From NCBI GenBank assembly GCA_002839805.1, contig PGYT01000012.1:1-57767 (forward strand): a stretch of DNA of 57,767 nucleotides. Direction: 5' to 3'. Position numbers and translations under genes: made by a program. Below the pieces are notes generated by a model. That model saw only the letters and a program-made list of their open reading frames with translations, ran no database searches and was not told the DNA's origin. How positions within the stretch are numbered: position 1 is the stretch's first letter; the number at the start of each line of letters is the position of its first letter. This document shows positions 10,367-20,195 of this stretch, one piece after another. This stretch comes from Ignavibacteriae bacterium HGW-Ignavibacteriae-2. GTDB lineage: Bacteria; Bacteroidota; Ignavibacteria; Ignavibacteriales; Melioribacteraceae.

Positions 10367-10936
10367 TTATCGGTGACAAGCCGCGCAATTTTCCGGACCA
10401 ACTTTTACATTTTTGAGATAAGGTAACTTCTCCTGCGGATTTCTGTGACAATCCAGACAGGCGGTCATTGTAAATGGTTTTATCTGACTTACTTCCTCCA
10501 TCTCTCTAACGTTTCCATGACAACTTTCGCAATCAATTCCTTTATTTACATGTACGCTATGATTAAAATATGCATATTCAGGAACTTTATGAATACGTTT
10601 CCAGGGTATAGGATTACCTTCTTCATAATATTTTGTTAGTTTTATAATTTCAGGTTTATCTTTACGTGCAACCGAATGGCAATTCATGCAGATATTAACT
10701 GAAGGAACCAGGGCATGCCTGCCTTTTGTAACCCCTACATGGCAATACTGACAATCAATGCCCATTTCACCTGCATGTAATTTATGGGAATAATTAATTG
10801 GTTGCAAAGGCTTATACCCAACACCATCGCGCTCCGCTCTGGAAATATAAAATGTGACAACAAACGCCGCGGCCGCGATAAATAAAATTAACGGTAGCCT
10901 GAATTTTAGAGTATAATCAAGAACAGTTTTTTTCAT
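10367..10936 (-). CDS. actA: Alternative complex III pentahaem cytochrome c ActA
   Basis: A 189-aa protein with an N-terminal anchor (about residues 13-30) and five CxxCH haem sites at 62-66, 83-87, 136-140, 160-164 and 184-188. The last haem site is two residues from the C terminus. Many extra His residues could serve as distal ligands. Five haems and first place in the operon match ActA of characterised ACIII. It probably passes electrons from ActB towards the monohaem cytochromes. A GGGAAG sequence precedes the ATG. The 228-nt gap upstream separates it from the prenyl synthase gene, so the operon promoter should lie there. Confidence 0.95.
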   Translation of the reverse strand: MKKTVLDYTLKFRLPLILFIAAAAFVVTFYISRAERDGVGYKPLQPINYSHKLHAGEMGIDCQYCHVGVTKGRHALVPSVNICMNCHSVARKDKPEIIKLTKYYEEGNPIPWKRIHKVPEYAYFNHSVHVNKGIDCESCHGNVREMEEVSQIKPFTMTACLDCHRNPQEKLPYLKNVKVGPENCAACHR

Positions 10937-11135
10937 TTCTTCCCTAAGTATAACTTTTCTGTTTCATTACTGATATGAATCTAGGATAAATCTGGTTCTG
11001 ATGCTTTCAGGTCTTCTATAACGTATACTTTACAAATAATCATGCACATAATCGGATACGATATATAAATATTTTTTTTATTTAAGCAAATTATCAAATT
11101 ATAGTAAAAAATGAAAATTATTTTAAATAAAAGTA

Positions 11136-11164
11136 TAAAAAATAAAAGATCTTTTATATGCTAT
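11136..11164 (-). terminator. A/T-only hairpin with U-run after the prenyl synthase gene
   Basis: On the minus strand the palindrome ATAAAAGATCTTTTAT (11142-11157) lies just after the prenyl synthase stop and is followed by a run of T (11136-11141). The stem is all A-T around a GATC loop, so termination may be weak. It marks the end of the glgA-to-prenyl-synthase gene run before the ACIII operon. Confidence 0.35.
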
Positions 11165-12145
11165 TTAGTTTTTTCTAGAAACAACAAAATCAACAAGAGA
11201 TTCAAGCGAAGTATAACTTTCGGATGACTGAAAAATTTTAAGAGAATCTTTCGCTTTCTGAGAATATTCAAAGGCTACTTTTTCTGCGTATTCGAGACCG
11301 CCATTTTGTTTCACAAAATCGATAACTTCTTCAACTTTCTTGTTTTTTTCACCGTCTTTTACATAACGTATTATTTTTGAGGATTCATTTTTGTCAGCAT
11401 TTCGAAGAGCATAAATCAGTGGAAGGGTAATTTTTTTATCTTTAATGTCGCGTCCTGGATTTTTACCAATAATTTTAGAATTTCCGATGTAATCCAATAT
11501 GTCATCCCTTATTTGAAAAGAAAGCCCCAAATATTCTCCGAAGTTTTTAAGCGCTGAAATTTGGTCGGCATTATTGGTTGAACTAAGCGCTCCAATTTCG
11601 CAACAGGTGGATAATAAAGAAGCAGTTTTATCGCTTATTATTCTAAAATATGTTTCTTCATTGATATTTAATTTCCGTGTTTTACTCATCTGAAGAAGTT
11701 CACCTTCGGACATTCTTTTTACTGTATTGGTGATAGTTTTCAGGAAATCGAAATCGTTGTTTTCTACTGCAATCATCAATCCCCTTGAAAGCAGATAATC
11801 TCCCATTAGTACAGCAATTTTATTTTTCCAGATAGCATTAATTGAAGGAAAACTTCTTCTTTTTTCGGCTCCATCAACAACATCGTCATGAACAAGTGTG
11901 GCAGTGTGAAGCAATTCCACAAGGGCCGCACCCCTATAACTTCTTTCTGTGATTCCACCAGCTAATTTCGCTGAAAGCAGAACAAGTATAGGTCTTATTC
12001 GTTTCCCTTTCTGTTTTATGATGTATCTGGCAACCAGGTCAACTAATATTACATCAGACTTTAAATTATTCTTGAAAACAGAATCGAAATGCGATAATTC
12101 TTCGATTATGGGTTTCTGAATGTTAGAAAGATTTAGTTTATTCAA
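11165..12145 (-). CDS. Long-chain polyprenyl diphosphate synthase
   Basis: A 326-aa trans-isoprenyl diphosphate synthase. The first Asp-rich motif is HDDVVD at 86-91 and the second is RDDILD at 213-218, both complete. Such enzymes condense isopentenyl units onto an allylic primer to make quinone or undecaprenyl side chains. Ala and Leu residues just before the first motif suggest a long product, probably the menaquinone side chain that would feed the ACIII pathway, but chain length cannot be read safely. The gene overlaps tatC by 8 nt, so the two are coupled. Confidence 0.92.
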   Translation of the reverse strand: MNKLNLSNIQKPIIEELSHFDSVFKNNLKSDVILVDLVARYIIKQKGKRIRPILVLLSAKLAGGITERSYRGAALVELLHTATLVHDDVVDGAEKRRSFPSINAIWKNKIAVLMGDYLLSRGLMIAVENNDFDFLKTITNTVKRMSEGELLQMSKTRKLNINEETYFRIISDKTASLLSTCCEIGALSSTNNADQISALKNFGEYLGLSFQIRDDILDYIGNSKIIGKNPGRDIKDKKITLPLIYALRNADKNESSKIIRYVKDGEKNKKVEEVIDFVKQNGGLEYAEKVAFEYSQKAKDSLKIFQSSESYTSLESLVDFVVSRKN

Positions 12146-12911
12146 TGCTTTTTTTCGAGAAGATTTTTGAAACGAATATACTTATTTCGTATAATAAAAC
12201 CAATGGAATAGCCAAAAGTACTTGAGCAACCGGATCAGTGCCCGGAGTTAATATCGCGGACAATATCATAATCGTTACAATAGAATGTCTTCTGAATCTG
12301 CGCATTATTGAAGGATTTAATATTCCAATTTTTGAGAGGAAAAATGAGAGCATTGGCAGCTCGAATACCAATCCTGCGGCTAGCATTACACTAAATATTA
12401 TCGAGAAATACTCGTCAATAGAAAAATTATTCTCTATAATTTCAGTCCCGAATTGGGCTGCAAATTTTAATGTAAATGGAAGCATCACATAATAAGCGAA
12501 AACAATACCGGTCAAAAAACAAATCGAGGAAAATAGTACAATCCATACCACATATTTTTTTTCACTTGATTTTAAAGCAGGCGAAATAAACTTCCAAAAA
12601 TGGTAAAAGAAATTAGGTATGCTTAATATAAAACCCGCTATAAAAGCGACTTGCAGATAAATAAATAACTGACCGAAAGGTTTGAGATTTTGCAATTGAA
12701 TTTTTGCTTCACTCGCTGGAAGCAGTAGAACTTTTTCTACAAGAAAGTCAATAAAAACCCATGCCACTACCGTAGCAATTACAATACCTATTAAAGAATA
12801 TATTACCCGCCATCGAAATTCCTCCAAATGCTCGAGGAATGTCATTTCCGATTCGCTTGTATCAACTTCTTTTTCTTCTGAAATAATCTCTTCTGAACTC
12901 ACAAAAACCAA
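12138..12911 (-). CDS. tatC: Sec-independent protein translocase TatC
   Basis: A 257-aa polytopic TatC with the typical N-terminal MTFLEHLEEFRWR segment (about residues 23-35), whose Glu residues recognise the twin-arginine signal, followed by six TM helices. The N terminus has about 20 extra acidic residues before the family start. It lies between glyA and the prenyl synthase gene and close to the ACIII operon, whose ActB carries a Tat motif. No tatA/B gene is visible in the window. Confidence 0.95.
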   Translation of the reverse strand: MVFVSSEEIISEEKEVDTSESEMTFLEHLEEFRWRVIYSLIGIVIATVVAWVFIDFLVEKVLLLPASEAKIQLQNLKPFGQLFIYLQVAFIAGFILSIPNFFYHFWKFISPALKSSEKKYVVWIVLFSSICFLTGIVFAYYVMLPFTLKFAAQFGTEIIENNFSIDEYFSIIFSVMLAAGLVFELPMLSFFLSKIGILNPSIMRRFRRHSIVTIMILSAILTPGTDPVAQVLLAIPLVLLYEISIFVSKIFSKKSIE

Positions 12912-12916
12912 TAACT

Positions 12917-14212
12917 TTATAATAGTTCTTTATATAGTGGAAATTTAGAACAAAGCTCATTAACATCTTTTTTAACTGAATTTAGGATATCTTCATTTTC
13001 ATTATTTTCAACCGCCTTATTTATCAGTCCGGCAATTACATCCATCTCATTTTCTTTCATTCCGCGAGTGGTAACTGCGGGAGTTCCTATCCTTATTCCA
13101 CTGGTAACAAATGGACTTTTAGTATCGAAAGGAATCATATTTTTATTTACTGTGATACCGGCTATTTCTAATGCTTTCTCGGCTTTTTTACCACTAATAT
13201 TTTTATTGGAAAGATCTAAAAGCATAAGATGATTATCAGTACCGCCAGAAATAATTTTAAATTCATACTCTGAAAGTTTATTTGAAAGCTGTTTCGCGTT
13301 TTTAATTACTTGTTTGGCATAAGCATCAAACGAATCGTCCAAAACTTCTCCAAAAGCTACTGCTTTAGCCATAATAACGTGCATTAAAGGTCCGCCTTGA
13401 ATACCTGGCATAATCATGCTATCAAATATTTCAGACATTAGTTTTAAACGATCGCCTTTAAGTGTTTTTATTCCAAGCGGATTCTCTTTGTCTTTACCTA
13501 TCAGAATCATACCACCGCGAGGTCCGCGTAATGTTTTATGTGTAGTTGAAGTTACCACATCACAGTAATCAAGAGGACTATTTAATAAACCTTTGGCTAT
13601 CAAACCGGCCGGGTGCGACATATCACAAACCAAAAATGCGCCCACTCTATCGGCTATTTCCCTGAATTTTTTATAATCCCATTCGCGGGAATACGCACTG
13701 GCACCGGCAATAATTAATTTTGGTTTCTCTTTTACAGCCAAATCCTCAATTATATTATAATCGAGTGTTTGTGTTTCTTTGTTCAATGGATAACCAACTG
13801 CTCTGTAAATTTGACCGGAGAAATTTACTGGAGAACCATGTGTTAAATGTCCTCCATGATCAAGACTTAAACCAAGAATTGTATCCCCGGGATTTAGTAA
13901 AGCCATAAATACGCCCATGTTGGCTTGCGAACCGCTGTGCGGCTGAACATTTGCATATTCTGCTTTGAATATTTTTTTTGCTCGTTCACGGGCAAGTTCC
14001 TCTGCCATATCCACATATTCGCAGCCGCCGTAATATCTTTTACCCGGATAACCTTCAGCATATTTATTTGTCAAAACGGATCCTGTTGCTGACAATACCG
14101 CTAGACTTACAAAATTTTCGGATGCTATCAGTTCTAAATTATTTTGAAGTCGTCCAATTTCTAATTTGGCCACTTCTAAAATTTCAGGATCCGAGTTCAG
14201 ATAATTCAGCAT
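12917..14212 (-). CDS. glyA: Serine hydroxymethyltransferase
   Basis: PLP enzyme of 431 aa interconverting serine and glycine and loading one-carbon units onto tetrahydrofolate. Family signatures are complete: [11 protein letters not shown] near the N terminus, [10 protein letters not shown], and the PLP-binding Lys226 in [14 protein letters not shown]. Length matches bacterial GlyA. It is 5 nt upstream of tatC in the same run. Nothing is unusual apart from its company with membrane and envelope genes. Confidence 0.97.
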   Translation of the reverse strand: MLNYLNSDPEILEVAKLEIGRLQNNLELIASENFVSLAVLSATGSVLTNKYAEGYPGKRYYGGCEYVDMAEELARERAKKIFKAEYANVQPHSGSQANMGVFMALLNPGDTILGLSLDHGGHLTHGSPVNFSGQIYRAVGYPLNKETQTLDYNIIEDLAVKEKPKLIIAGASAYSREWDYKKFREIADRVGAFLVCDMSHPAGLIAKGLLNSPLDYCDVVTSTTHKTLRGPRGGMILIGKDKENPLGIKTLKGDRLKLMSEIFDSMIMPGIQGGPLMHVIMAKAVAFGEVLDDSFDAYAKQVIKNAKQLSNKLSEYEFKIISGGTDNHLMLLDLSNKNISGKKAEKALEIAGITVNKNMIPFDTKSPFVTSGIRIGTPAVTTRGMKENEMDVIAGLINKAVENNENEDILNSVKKDVNELCSKFPLYKELL

Positions 14213-14235
14213 TTTATTTCCTACCTAATTTTTAT

Positions 14236-15528
14236 TTACGGAACAATTATACTTTTATTTATCCAGTTATAACATTTTCCTTGAATTTTAATTTCGGTTC
14301 CGGAAGATAATTTACGGAAGAAATAATCTTCCTGCTGCGGAACTGAATTGGACAAAGCTTTTATTCTATCTCTTGCAGCACCAGATTGTGAACCGTTCAA
14401 TTTGGCGGCTTTAGCGTAAGTATCAACTGCTAATTGGTAAACACATTTATCATCAAATTCAAAACCACAATCCCGTGCAGCTTGTTCATATAGTGAGGCT
14501 TCAACAAAAATGGGCAGATCCCATGGTTCGCTGCTTGCGTTTGAGGCTTTCTGTAAATATGAACGTGCCACCGACAATTGGCCTAAATCTTTATAAATTA
14601 GGGCAACGTTAAAATAATTATCCCTATTATTTGGTTCTAATTCAATTAATGTTTTATAAGCGTTTATTGAAGCGTCACTTTTATTAAGCTTATTATAGAC
14701 TAAAGCAAGTTTTCGCCAATAGTTTATTACATCTGTCGATTTCTTCGTTAAAAACTCGAGTGGTTCAATTGATCTTGTATAAAACTGATAATTAAGGCAT
14801 GTTTCAGCATAAGCATAAGCTTTAGATAAATTCTCTTTGTCCAGTTCCCACGATCTTTTCATAATATCTGCGAGTTCTTCAGGATTATCTGCCAACGATT
14901 TTAATCTTGTATTCCATGTATCGTTTTCAGGATCTTCTTCTGCCAATTTAGAATATAACTGCAGAGCTTTCAATTTATATCCATTTTCTCCATCATCATT
15001 CTGAGAATAGAGAATTCCAAGTCTATCTTTATAAAAAGATGGTGCATCGGGATATTTTTCTAATGCATATTCATAAGCGGCTATAGCTTCATCTGTTGGG
15101 GCATTTTTCCATACTTCAATAGTATATGCTTTTTTAATTATAAAATAATCTGAGTTTTTGGAATCGTACTGAACAGCTTTATCATACAATGCAATCATTG
15201 TATCTGCGTACATATTTTTATCTTGCTCAGTAGTAGCGACACTGTCTCTGAGAAAAATAATAATGTCTTCCATTTTTTTAAATGGTTTATATTGTAAATA
15301 ATTGGTTGGATTATCATTAATTACATTCCAGCCATGATCGTAAGCAAATTTATAATCTTTGGTTTTATAAGCTTCCCAAAACAGACTGAACTCTACCATC
15401 AGGCTGTCTGAAGATGTCGCGCTGATAGTGGCAATGTTTACTTTAGCTGATACTGAAGAAAATCCAGTAGATAAAAGTAAAACAAAGACAAATAATAAAA
15501 CTATACGTGTTTTCAATTTCAACTCCAA
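14236..15528 (-). CDS. Exported tetratricopeptide-repeat protein
   Basis: A 430-aa protein with an N-terminal signal peptide (hydrophobic core about residues 8-28, ending near VSAKV) followed by repeated TPR-like helical pairs. The clearest is around AYKTLIELEPNNRDNYFNVA, with others such as AYEYALEKYPDAPSFYKDR. TPR arrays act as protein-binding scaffolds, here probably in the periplasm. It sits 7 nt after the outer-membrane barrel gene, and both follow a lipoprotein gene, suggesting a shared envelope role. No specific family is recognised. Confidence 0.8.
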   Translation of the reverse strand: MELKLKTRIVLLFVFVLLLSTGFSSVSAKVNIATISATSSDSLMVEFSLFWEAYKTKDYKFAYDHGWNVINDNPTNYLQYKPFKKMEDIIIFLRDSVATTEQDKNMYADTMIALYDKAVQYDSKNSDYFIIKKAYTIEVWKNAPTDEAIAAYEYALEKYPDAPSFYKDRLGILYSQNDDGENGYKLKALQLYSKLAEEDPENDTWNTRLKSLADNPEELADIMKRSWELDKENLSKAYAYAETCLNYQFYTRSIEPLEFLTKKSTDVINYWRKLALVYNKLNKSDASINAYKTLIELEPNNRDNYFNVALIYKDLGQLSVARSYLQKASNASSEPWDLPIFVEASLYEQAARDCGFEFDDKCVYQLAVDTYAKAAKLNGSQSGAARDRIKALSNSVPQQEDYFFRKLSSGTEIKIQGKCYNWINKSIIVP

Positions 15529-15535
15529 ATTAAAT

Positions 15536-16801
15536 TTATCTATCCTGTCTAATAAACCAAAGTTCGCCGAAACTAATTGATACGTTTGCTCTAAGAATAT
15601 TTTCTTTTATCAATTGAGAATCGGTAGTACCTCTTATCCCATATTCAAATCCAAGATCAATTGTGTTGCCAATACCCAGCGGAAAAGAAAAACCTGCATG
15701 AGCTGAAATAGTTTCTATTCTTGTACCATTGATCTCATATTGAGTCTGTTCATATCCAAAGCCGCCGCGCAAAACTATATCATCCCAAAACGAAGTCCCA
15801 ATTCTACGAGTATCACCGGAATACTCTAAACTTAATACGGCTTTATTCAAATTTTCTAAGGAACCAGAATTTATTCCATCGAAGGAATACTCCGACCATG
15901 GTTGATATAAATAATCTACTAAAATTAGGTAATTTTTATTCCAAGTTAAACTAGCTCCAACACCAATTTTATAAGGAACTTTCGTCTCAACTATACCTTT
16001 ATCTTTTATTATGGTTCCAATTGATGTGACGGAGGTCAAACTTGTATCGGTAGTTAAATTTGTTCCTAAATTATAATAAATGGCTAATTTAAAATTTTCA
16101 ATTTTTTCACTGCCGAATACTGATGACAAATCACTTGTAATAAGTCCAAGTGATCCGCCCGCCCCGTAATAACTTCTTTTATTAATGTATTGCAAATTAC
16201 CATACTGCGAATCATTATAATATTCCAGAGTTGAATTATAATCAATTTTTCCTGTATAATAATCAAAAGTACCTCCCAAAATAAAATTAAGGGGAAGTTT
16301 GTAAGTTAATCCGACAAATATTTTAGAAAGTCCTCCATCTCCGCTATATTTAAATGAGGAACTTGTCGTTTCCTGGCCCGCTCCGCTTGCAGTAACACTA
16401 TTAGTTTTAACATTATAACTAACGGTGGAAACTGGCAGCAAACCTAATGATCCAACAATTCCGTAATCCTTTTGCAGAGGGAAACCGATTGTAAAACCGC
16501 TGAAACTATAATTTGAGTAATATTTTGAGTTTTTTGAGTCCGTTAACAGCATACCATCGTAGTTAAGCCCAACTTCAAAACGTGTAAGATCCAACTTATA
16601 CAATCCCGCGGGATTTATACTGCTCAAATAATCTTTATCTACAGCGGCAAAACCAAGACCACCCAAGCCCATTCGGCGGGCTGAATGAGTATAAATATTA
16701 TCTCCAATTCCATTCCTTGAGTATAAGGATCCGCCCTGCCCAAAAATATTAGAGACAGTCCATAGAACAATTAAAGTAAAAACGATTTTTGTAATTTTCA
16801 T
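15536..16801 (-). CDS. Predicted outer-membrane beta-barrel protein
   Basis: A 421-aa protein with a signal peptide (MKITKIVFTLIVLWTVSNIF, cleavage near GQG) and alternating Gly/aromatic strands typical of a beta-barrel. Conserved-looking elements are an N-terminal ARRMGLGGLGFAAVD segment and NPAGLYKLDLTRFEVGL, which resemble the start of PorV/FadL-like barrels of this phylum. The last residues (FGELWFIRQDR) do not end in the classic aromatic residue. It overlaps the upstream lipoprotein gene by 4 nt. Transport substrate unknown. Confidence 0.72.
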   Translation of the reverse strand: MKITKIVFTLIVLWTVSNIFGQGGSLYSRNGIGDNIYTHSARRMGLGGLGFAAVDKDYLSSINPAGLYKLDLTRFEVGLNYDGMLLTDSKNSKYYSNYSFSGFTIGFPLQKDYGIVGSLGLLPVSTVSYNVKTNSVTASGAGQETTSSSFKYSGDGGLSKIFVGLTYKLPLNFILGGTFDYYTGKIDYNSTLEYYNDSQYGNLQYINKRSYYGAGGSLGLITSDLSSVFGSEKIENFKLAIYYNLGTNLTTDTSLTSVTSIGTIIKDKGIVETKVPYKIGVGASLTWNKNYLILVDYLYQPWSEYSFDGINSGSLENLNKAVLSLEYSGDTRRIGTSFWDDIVLRGGFGYEQTQYEINGTRIETISAHAGFSFPLGIGNTIDLGFEYGIRGTTDSQLIKENILRANVSISFGELWFIRQDR

Positions 16802-17985
16802 TTTATATCGGCATATATTATTTGAAGTCGTGGTTTAAGTGTAACATCTTCTACCTTGCTGCTATACAGTGCAATTTTATTGACTGATTTGTCATCATCA
16901 AAAGCACGTATTTTAAGTCCGTAATTCATTTTTCCTTCAACCCAGTGCTGAACCAAAGCGCTAATGTTAGCTTTGAAAGTGTCACCGGATTTTACCATTA
17001 AAATAGAGCTGACTGAAGTATCAATGGCATGTTCCATTTCTCTTTTGATTAAACTCACAAGTAATGAATCATCATATGTGGAACCTTTTACTGCCTGCAG
17101 TGGGTCTTCAACAAATGAAAGATTAGCTTCAATAATAATAGCATTTTTAGGCAGAGACGATAAGTCAAATTTTACAGTACTATGAACAGGGATACCACCT
17201 TGAACATACATAAAGTTCTCATCATCGCCCGGCATTGAACCTGTTACACCAAATGCGTCGTAAGAGGGTGTTGCCGAAAGAGTATCCAACTCACCGCTTG
17301 TGTCCATAACAATAAGATAAACAGTTGGCAATTCACTTGAACTTGCAGCGCTTGTTAAAGTCGGAAATCCGAAAACTTTATTTGACTCCGGAGTAGGAAT
17401 GTATAAGGCTCCGTAATTTTTTATAGTTGTATCGACTCCTGAACGTAACCAATCGAATACAATTTCTTTGTTCAAATCTATTGTAAATAAAGTATCGTCA
17501 TTAGAAAAAAAGTTACTGCTAAAAGGAGTTGAGTTATACTGAATTTTTTCAAGGTTTTCTTTCTTGAATTTTTCAAAATTCCAATCCGCAGTTATTTTGT
17601 GAACGTTAATCCCAAATGCATTATTGGCTGCACCTATAGAATAATCAGGTTTTAGAGTAACATATGCATTAACAGGAGTTAGTTCATTATTAGTTATTTG
17701 GGTTTTTAACGCCGATGAGATTGCAAATCCAAACTTAATTACTCCCTTAGCCGTTAATTGTTCGGTTTTGCCAATGAGAGTCCTGTCGGATAATCCAAGA
17801 CTGAGTGTATCGATGTAGGAACTACTGCTTTGTTCTAAATTATCAGCTTGAGAGTCAAGTGTATGAATTGATGTTAAATCCTGGCCGGCTAATAAATCCT
17901 CACCTACAGAACTTGGATCTTCTTCGCAGCCAAAGATTAGGGCCGCAAAAAAAAGTATTAAAAATAAATTGATGAACTTGTTCAA
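16798..17985 (-). CDS. DUF4270-like outer-membrane lipoprotein
   Basis: A 395-aa lipoprotein: signal sequence and lipobox LIFGC, with the lipidated Cys at residue 20, followed by EEDPSSVGEDLL. The body is Ser/Thr/Asp rich and beta-strand rich. The last part (ISALVQHWVEGKMNYGLKI) resembles the end of DNRLRE/DUF4270 proteins. In many Bacteroidota DUF4270 genes neighbour glgA, as here with only the phosphatase gene between, which supports the assignment. Function is not established for this family. It overlaps both neighbours by 4 nt. Confidence 0.62.
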   Translation of the reverse strand: MNKFINLFLILFFAALIFGCEEDPSSVGEDLLAGQDLTSIHTLDSQADNLEQSSSSYIDTLSLGLSDRTLIGKTEQLTAKGVIKFGFAISSALKTQITNNELTPVNAYVTLKPDYSIGAANNAFGINVHKITADWNFEKFKKENLEKIQYNSTPFSSNFFSNDDTLFTIDLNKEIVFDWLRSGVDTTIKNYGALYIPTPESNKVFGFPTLTSAASSSELPTVYLIVMDTSGELDTLSATPSYDAFGVTGSMPGDDENFMYVQGGIPVHSTVKFDLSSLPKNAIIIEANLSFVEDPLQAVKGSTYDDSLLVSLIKREMEHAIDTSVSSILMVKSGDTFKANISALVQHWVEGKMNYGLKIRAFDDDKSVNKIALYSSKVEDVTLKPRLQIIYADIK

Positions 17986-18560
17986 TTAGAATCTCCTAAA
18001 GAGTCCGAAATAATAAAATTGACAACAGCGTTAAAATTTGAAGCTACAAAGTTGGGAGTTTTTCCATCCTTTTTCAATAGATTAATTAAATCCTTGTCTT
18101 GATTATAATTAATTAGTATGGGTTTCACTCCGGCATTTATTGCACATTCAATATCAGAATATTTATCCCCGACCAAATAAGATTTTTTAAGATCGAGTTT
18201 TAATTCTTCTGCTGCTTGTACAATCATATAAGGTGAAGGTTTCCTGCAAATAGTTTTTTCCGGCGGATCGTAATCCGGATGGTATGGGCAATAATAAAAA
18301 GCGTCGATAGATGTATTAAATTCACTAAGTATTTCGTTTATACGATTATGAATTAAATCAACTGTATTGTTAGATACCAAACCCCTAGTAATACCGGATT
18401 GATTTGAGACAACGACTATCTTAAAATCGCAAACAGCTTTAAGATTAGCAATTCCTTCCGGCACTCCAGGAAACAATTTTACCTCGGAAGGATCATTCAA
18501 ATAACCTGGATCAATATTTAACGTATCGTCTCTATCGAAAAAAACAGCTCTATATAACAT
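17982..18560 (-). CDS. gmhB: HAD-IIIA phosphatase, GmhB-like (heptose bisphosphate phosphatase family)
   Basis: A 192-aa HAD phosphatase related to GmhB (D-glycero-D-manno-heptose 1,7-bisphosphate 7-phosphatase) and the HisB N domain. The catalytic motif is FFDRDDTLN with nucleophile Asp9 and acid/base Asp11; SNQSGI is motif II, KPSPYM supplies the Lys, and GDKYSDIECA is motif IV. The usual Zn loop CxH...CxC is altered: Cys91-Pro-Tyr-His94 and Thr103-Ile-Cys105, so two of the four ligand positions differ from the E. coli enzyme. Substrate could therefore be a different sugar phosphate. It lies 4 nt from glgA and overlaps the lipoprotein gene. Confidence 0.8.
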   Translation of the reverse strand: MLYRAVFFDRDDTLNIDPGYLNDPSEVKLFPGVPEGIANLKAVCDFKIVVVSNQSGITRGLVSNNTVDLIHNRINEILSEFNTSIDAFYYCPYHPDYDPPEKTICRKPSPYMIVQAAEELKLDLKKSYLVGDKYSDIECAINAGVKPILINYNQDKDLINLLKKDGKTPNFVASNFNAVVNFIISDSLGDSN

Positions 18561-18564
18561 AAAA

Positions 18565-20061
18565 CTAAGGACTCAAAATTGTCTTATAAAGCTCAACATA
18601 GTTCTTGGAAGAGTTCAACCAGGTGAAATTAACTTTCATACCGGCTTTCATTATTTTTGTCCAAGTTTTATTATCGTTCTTATAGATTGAAAGTGCTCTG
18701 TTAATTTCTTTCATCATCTCGTTACTATCGTACTTCTTAAATGAAAATCCTGTGCCTTCGCCTGTTTTTTCATCAAATCTTACAACAGTGTCGGCCAGCC
18801 CTCCTGTTTCCCTAACAATAGGAACAGTTCCGTAAATTAAACTGTACATTTGATTCAACCCGCAAGGTTCAAATTTAGAAGGCATTAAGAACATATCTGA
18901 GCCGGCTTCTATTAAATGCGCCAGTTCATCATCAAATCCCAAATAGCAGGAAAATTTATCCCTGTATTTCATATAAGCTTCTTCAAAAAACATATGATAT
19001 TTACGGTTGCCGGTTCCAAGAAGAACAAATTGTATATCAAGTTTCATAAGGTCTTTAAAAACTTTTTGAATAAGGTCAAACCCTTTATTATCCTCGAGTC
19101 TTGAAATCATTCCAATTACAGGAGTATTTTCCTTAAATTCAAAGTTAAACTTTTCTGAGAGAGCTTTTTTATTGAGTATTTTATCACTAAGGTTCTTTAC
19201 AGAATATTTTTTAGCAATTTTTTTATCCTTTTCCGGATTCCAGATCAATGGATCAATTCCGTTTACAATACCGTGTACGGCATCCTTGCGGCTTTTTAGT
19301 ACTTCCTGTAAACCTGATGCGATTTCTTCGTCTTTACAAATTTCTTTGGCATAAGTTTCACTAACTGTATTTATATAATCTGAATATTCCAGCCCGGCTT
19401 TTAGATAGTTAAACTTATTATTATGAAGAATATTACCTTTTTTAACAAGACTATCCGGTAATCCGGTTTTATTGAAACTCGATTTTGGAAATACACCCTG
19501 GTAGCTGAGATTATGAATAGTAAATAATGTTTTAACGTTTTGAAATAGTTCATGTTCACTGAACATTGTTTTGAGATAAACAGGCACCAATCCACACTGC
19601 CAATCGTTACAATGTATGATATCCGGCACCCAGCCTAATTTTATAACTAATTCGAAAATAGATTTAGCCAATAAAATAAATCTTTCATCATTATCAGGAA
19701 AGTCCTCGCCTGTTAGAGGATCAGAGTATAAACTATGTCTGCTCCCGAAATATTCCTGATTATCCAAAAAATAAATCTGAACACGTGCTTTGGATCCAAT
19801 AAGAAAACTTGATCTAAGAGAAAATACAACTTCCTTATCACCGATTTGTGTGGTCAAATCTTTTAGCCTAACCACTTCGTGAATCTTATATTTTCTTTCA
19901 TCTATAGCTCCGTACTTGGGCACAACTATTCTAACCTGGTGGCCAAGTTCCTGCAGTTTCTGTGGTAAAGCCGAAGAAACATCGGCTAAACCGCCAGTTT
20001 TAATAAACGGTACAACTTCTGAAGTAACAAAAAGGATTTTTAATTTTTTGGATGGAGGCAT
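18565..20061 (-). CDS. glgA: Glycogen/starch synthase, GT5 family
   Basis: A 498-aa glucosyltransferase adding glucose from a nucleotide sugar to alpha-1,4-glucan. The N-terminal sugar-nucleotide loop KTGGL is at 21-25, and the C-terminal domain holds PSKFEPCGLNQMYSLIYG and RETGGLADTV, with the conserved Glu. Length and both domains match GlgA. AAGGA lies about 9 nt before the ATG. It is the first gene of a minus-strand run continuing through the phosphatase and lipoprotein genes, and is divergent from hutI across a 134-nt gap. Confidence 0.94.
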   Translation of the reverse strand: MPPSKKLKILFVTSEVVPFIKTGGLADVSSALPQKLQELGHQVRIVVPKYGAIDERKYKIHEVVRLKDLTTQIGDKEVVFSLRSSFLIGSKARVQIYFLDNQEYFGSRHSLYSDPLTGEDFPDNDERFILLAKSIFELVIKLGWVPDIIHCNDWQCGLVPVYLKTMFSEHELFQNVKTLFTIHNLSYQGVFPKSSFNKTGLPDSLVKKGNILHNNKFNYLKAGLEYSDYINTVSETYAKEICKDEEIASGLQEVLKSRKDAVHGIVNGIDPLIWNPEKDKKIAKKYSVKNLSDKILNKKALSEKFNFEFKENTPVIGMISRLEDNKGFDLIQKVFKDLMKLDIQFVLLGTGNRKYHMFFEEAYMKYRDKFSCYLGFDDELAHLIEAGSDMFLMPSKFEPCGLNQMYSLIYGTVPIVRETGGLADTVVRFDEKTGEGTGFSFKKYDSNEMMKEINRALSIYKNDNKTWTKIMKAGMKVNFTWLNSSKNYVELYKTILSP

Positions 20062-20195
20062 TTTTTACTTGTCCTTTTATTTTTAGATTACTAATTTAAT
20101 AAAATCTTAGGTTTTAAACAAAAAATCCATTTTTCACTGTTCTCTCTCCAATTATCTCCATAAGTTTATTTTATTTAAAATAATTTTGTGATCAC

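Noticed and set aside
10182-10451. 89-aa version of the small ACIII peptide
   Set aside because: The first 33 residues run antisense-free but out of frame through the end of actA; the shorter start has its own AAGGA site.
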